From Bacteroidota bacterium (GTDB taxonomy: Bacteria > Bacteroidota > Bacteroidia > Chitinophagales > Chitinophagaceae): a stretch of 50,732 nucleotides of DNA. The DNA lies in the NCBI GenBank assembly GCA_013286305.1, contig JABDFW010000015.1:1-50732 (forward strand), given 5' to 3'. This document shows, one piece after another, positions 50,204-50,732 of this stretch (position 1 is its first letter; each line of letters starts with the position of its first letter). The notes beneath the pieces are model-generated. The model saw only the letters and a list, made by a program, of their open reading frames with translations, made no database searches and was not told the origin of the DNA. A program made the position numbers and the translations under genes.

Positions 50204-50713
50204 ATGATTAAAAATATTCCACTGTTCAATGTAACAGTAATTCTTTTCGCATGCTTTGCAATTGGTATATCGTGTACCAACAACAATAGTGTGAGTTTAA
50301 GTAAAGATCAGTCGGCAACAATAGAAAATGAGGTACGGCTAATGGCCCTGCATATAGCCGACGATTTGTATAAACAAGGGCCGATTGCCTGGGTAACCTA
50401 TTTTGAAAAAACACCGCAGTTTTACATGGCATCAGGCGGGATGCTTGCATTTCCCAATAACGACTCCGCCACAGCCTTTGTAAAAAATATACTGGCCAAA
50501 AATATAAAGAACATACAGTTAACGTGGAATGATATGCGTGTTGATCCTCTAACTCCGCAACTGGCGGGGCTTGCTGCCACATATAACGAAGTACTTAACG
50601 GCACAGATGGAAAGCAGATACTGGCTACCGGTTACTTTACGGCTGTTGCCGAAAAAACTGCAGAGGGCTGGCAACTGCGAAACTTGCACTGGTCTATCAT
50701 CAACGGAAAATAG
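50204..50713 (+). CDS. NTF2-like (SnoaL/DUF4440-type) lipoprotein
   Basis: 169 residues with a lipobox, IGISC at about residue 24, so lipid-anchored. The mature part has the cone-shaped NTF2-like fold pattern: IADDLYKQGPIAWVTYFE, FVKNILAKNIKNIQLTW, LAGLAATYNEVLNGTDGK, and a last strand GYFTAVAEKTAEGWQLRNLHWS (given here in parts: TAEGWQLRNLHWS). The fold hosts binding pockets of varied use. It follows the serine hydrolase by 30 bases and may act with it at the envelope. The stop at 50711-50713 is inside the window. Confidence 0.82.
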   Translation: MIKNIPLFNVTVILFACFAIGISCTNNNSVSLSKDQSATIENEVRLMALHIADDLYKQGPIAWVTYFEKTPQFYMASGGMLAFPNNDSATAFVKNILAKNIKNIQLTWNDMRVDPLTPQLAGLAATYNEVLNGTDGKQILATGYFTAVAEKTAEGWQLRNLHWSIINGK

Positions 50714-50732
50714 TTGCAAATGGCGCGACATA

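Overview
The window reads as a chromosomal segment of a Bacteroidota bacterium, most likely of the Chitinophagaceae or a close relative. Reasons: type IX secretion (T9SS) sorting domains, a TonB-dependent receptor/DUF4249 operon, GH106, GH9 and GH144-like glycoside hydrolases, DUF1080 and DUF1569 proteins, start codons without clear Shine-Dalgarno sequences, and promoters of the TAnnTTTG type. No marker gene fixes the genus. Gene density is moderate and the intergenic spaces are rich in palindromes.

Layout. 1-8.9 kb: the tail of an STM3941-family protein, an unidentified leader ending in a strong terminator, a GH106-like rhamnosidase, a small conserved protein, a TMEM175-like channel, and a very large TraB/GumN-type secreted protein. 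9.1-16.7 kb: a type I restriction-modification operon with extra parts, in the order hsdM, hepT-like HEPN gene, mntA-like nucleotidyltransferase fused in frame to hsdS, a REP-associated tyrosine transposase (RAYT), hsdR. 16.7-18.45 kb: 1.75 kb of repeat-rich DNA without a convincing gene. 18.4-31.1 kb: ordinary accessory and housekeeping genes (YncE-like propeller, DinB, GH9, DUF1080, DUF1569, AraC regulator with a VOC protein, queA, YciI). 31.1-35.4 kb: tRNA-Leu(CAA), then a scrapyard with a truncated VOC gene, the 5' end of a group II intron next to a terminator, a seven-repeat FG-GAP T9SS protein, and broken ends of other T9SS proteins. 35.9-44.4 kb: a GH144-like glucanase and a four-gene outer-membrane uptake operon. 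44.5-50.7 kb: secreted sugar isomerase-like lipoprotein, metallophosphoesterase, AAA ATPase, hydroxybutyrate dehydrogenase, class C serine hydrolase and an NTF2-like lipoprotein.

The most interesting locus is 9.1-16.7 kb. A HEPN protein with an intact RX4HXY RNase motif (R95, H100, Y102) sits inside the hsd operon. Its presumed neutralising partner, a nucleotidyltransferase with a perfect GSX10DXD motif, is the N-terminal 100 residues of the DNA-specificity subunit HsdS. This resembles in logic the PrrC/EcoprrI arrangement, where a HEPN anticodon nuclease is kept silent by a type I restriction complex, but the tether here would be an antitoxin-HsdS fusion. Between hsdS and hsdR lies a RAYT whose own reading frame carries three direct and one inverted copy of a GTAG-flanked REP palindrome.
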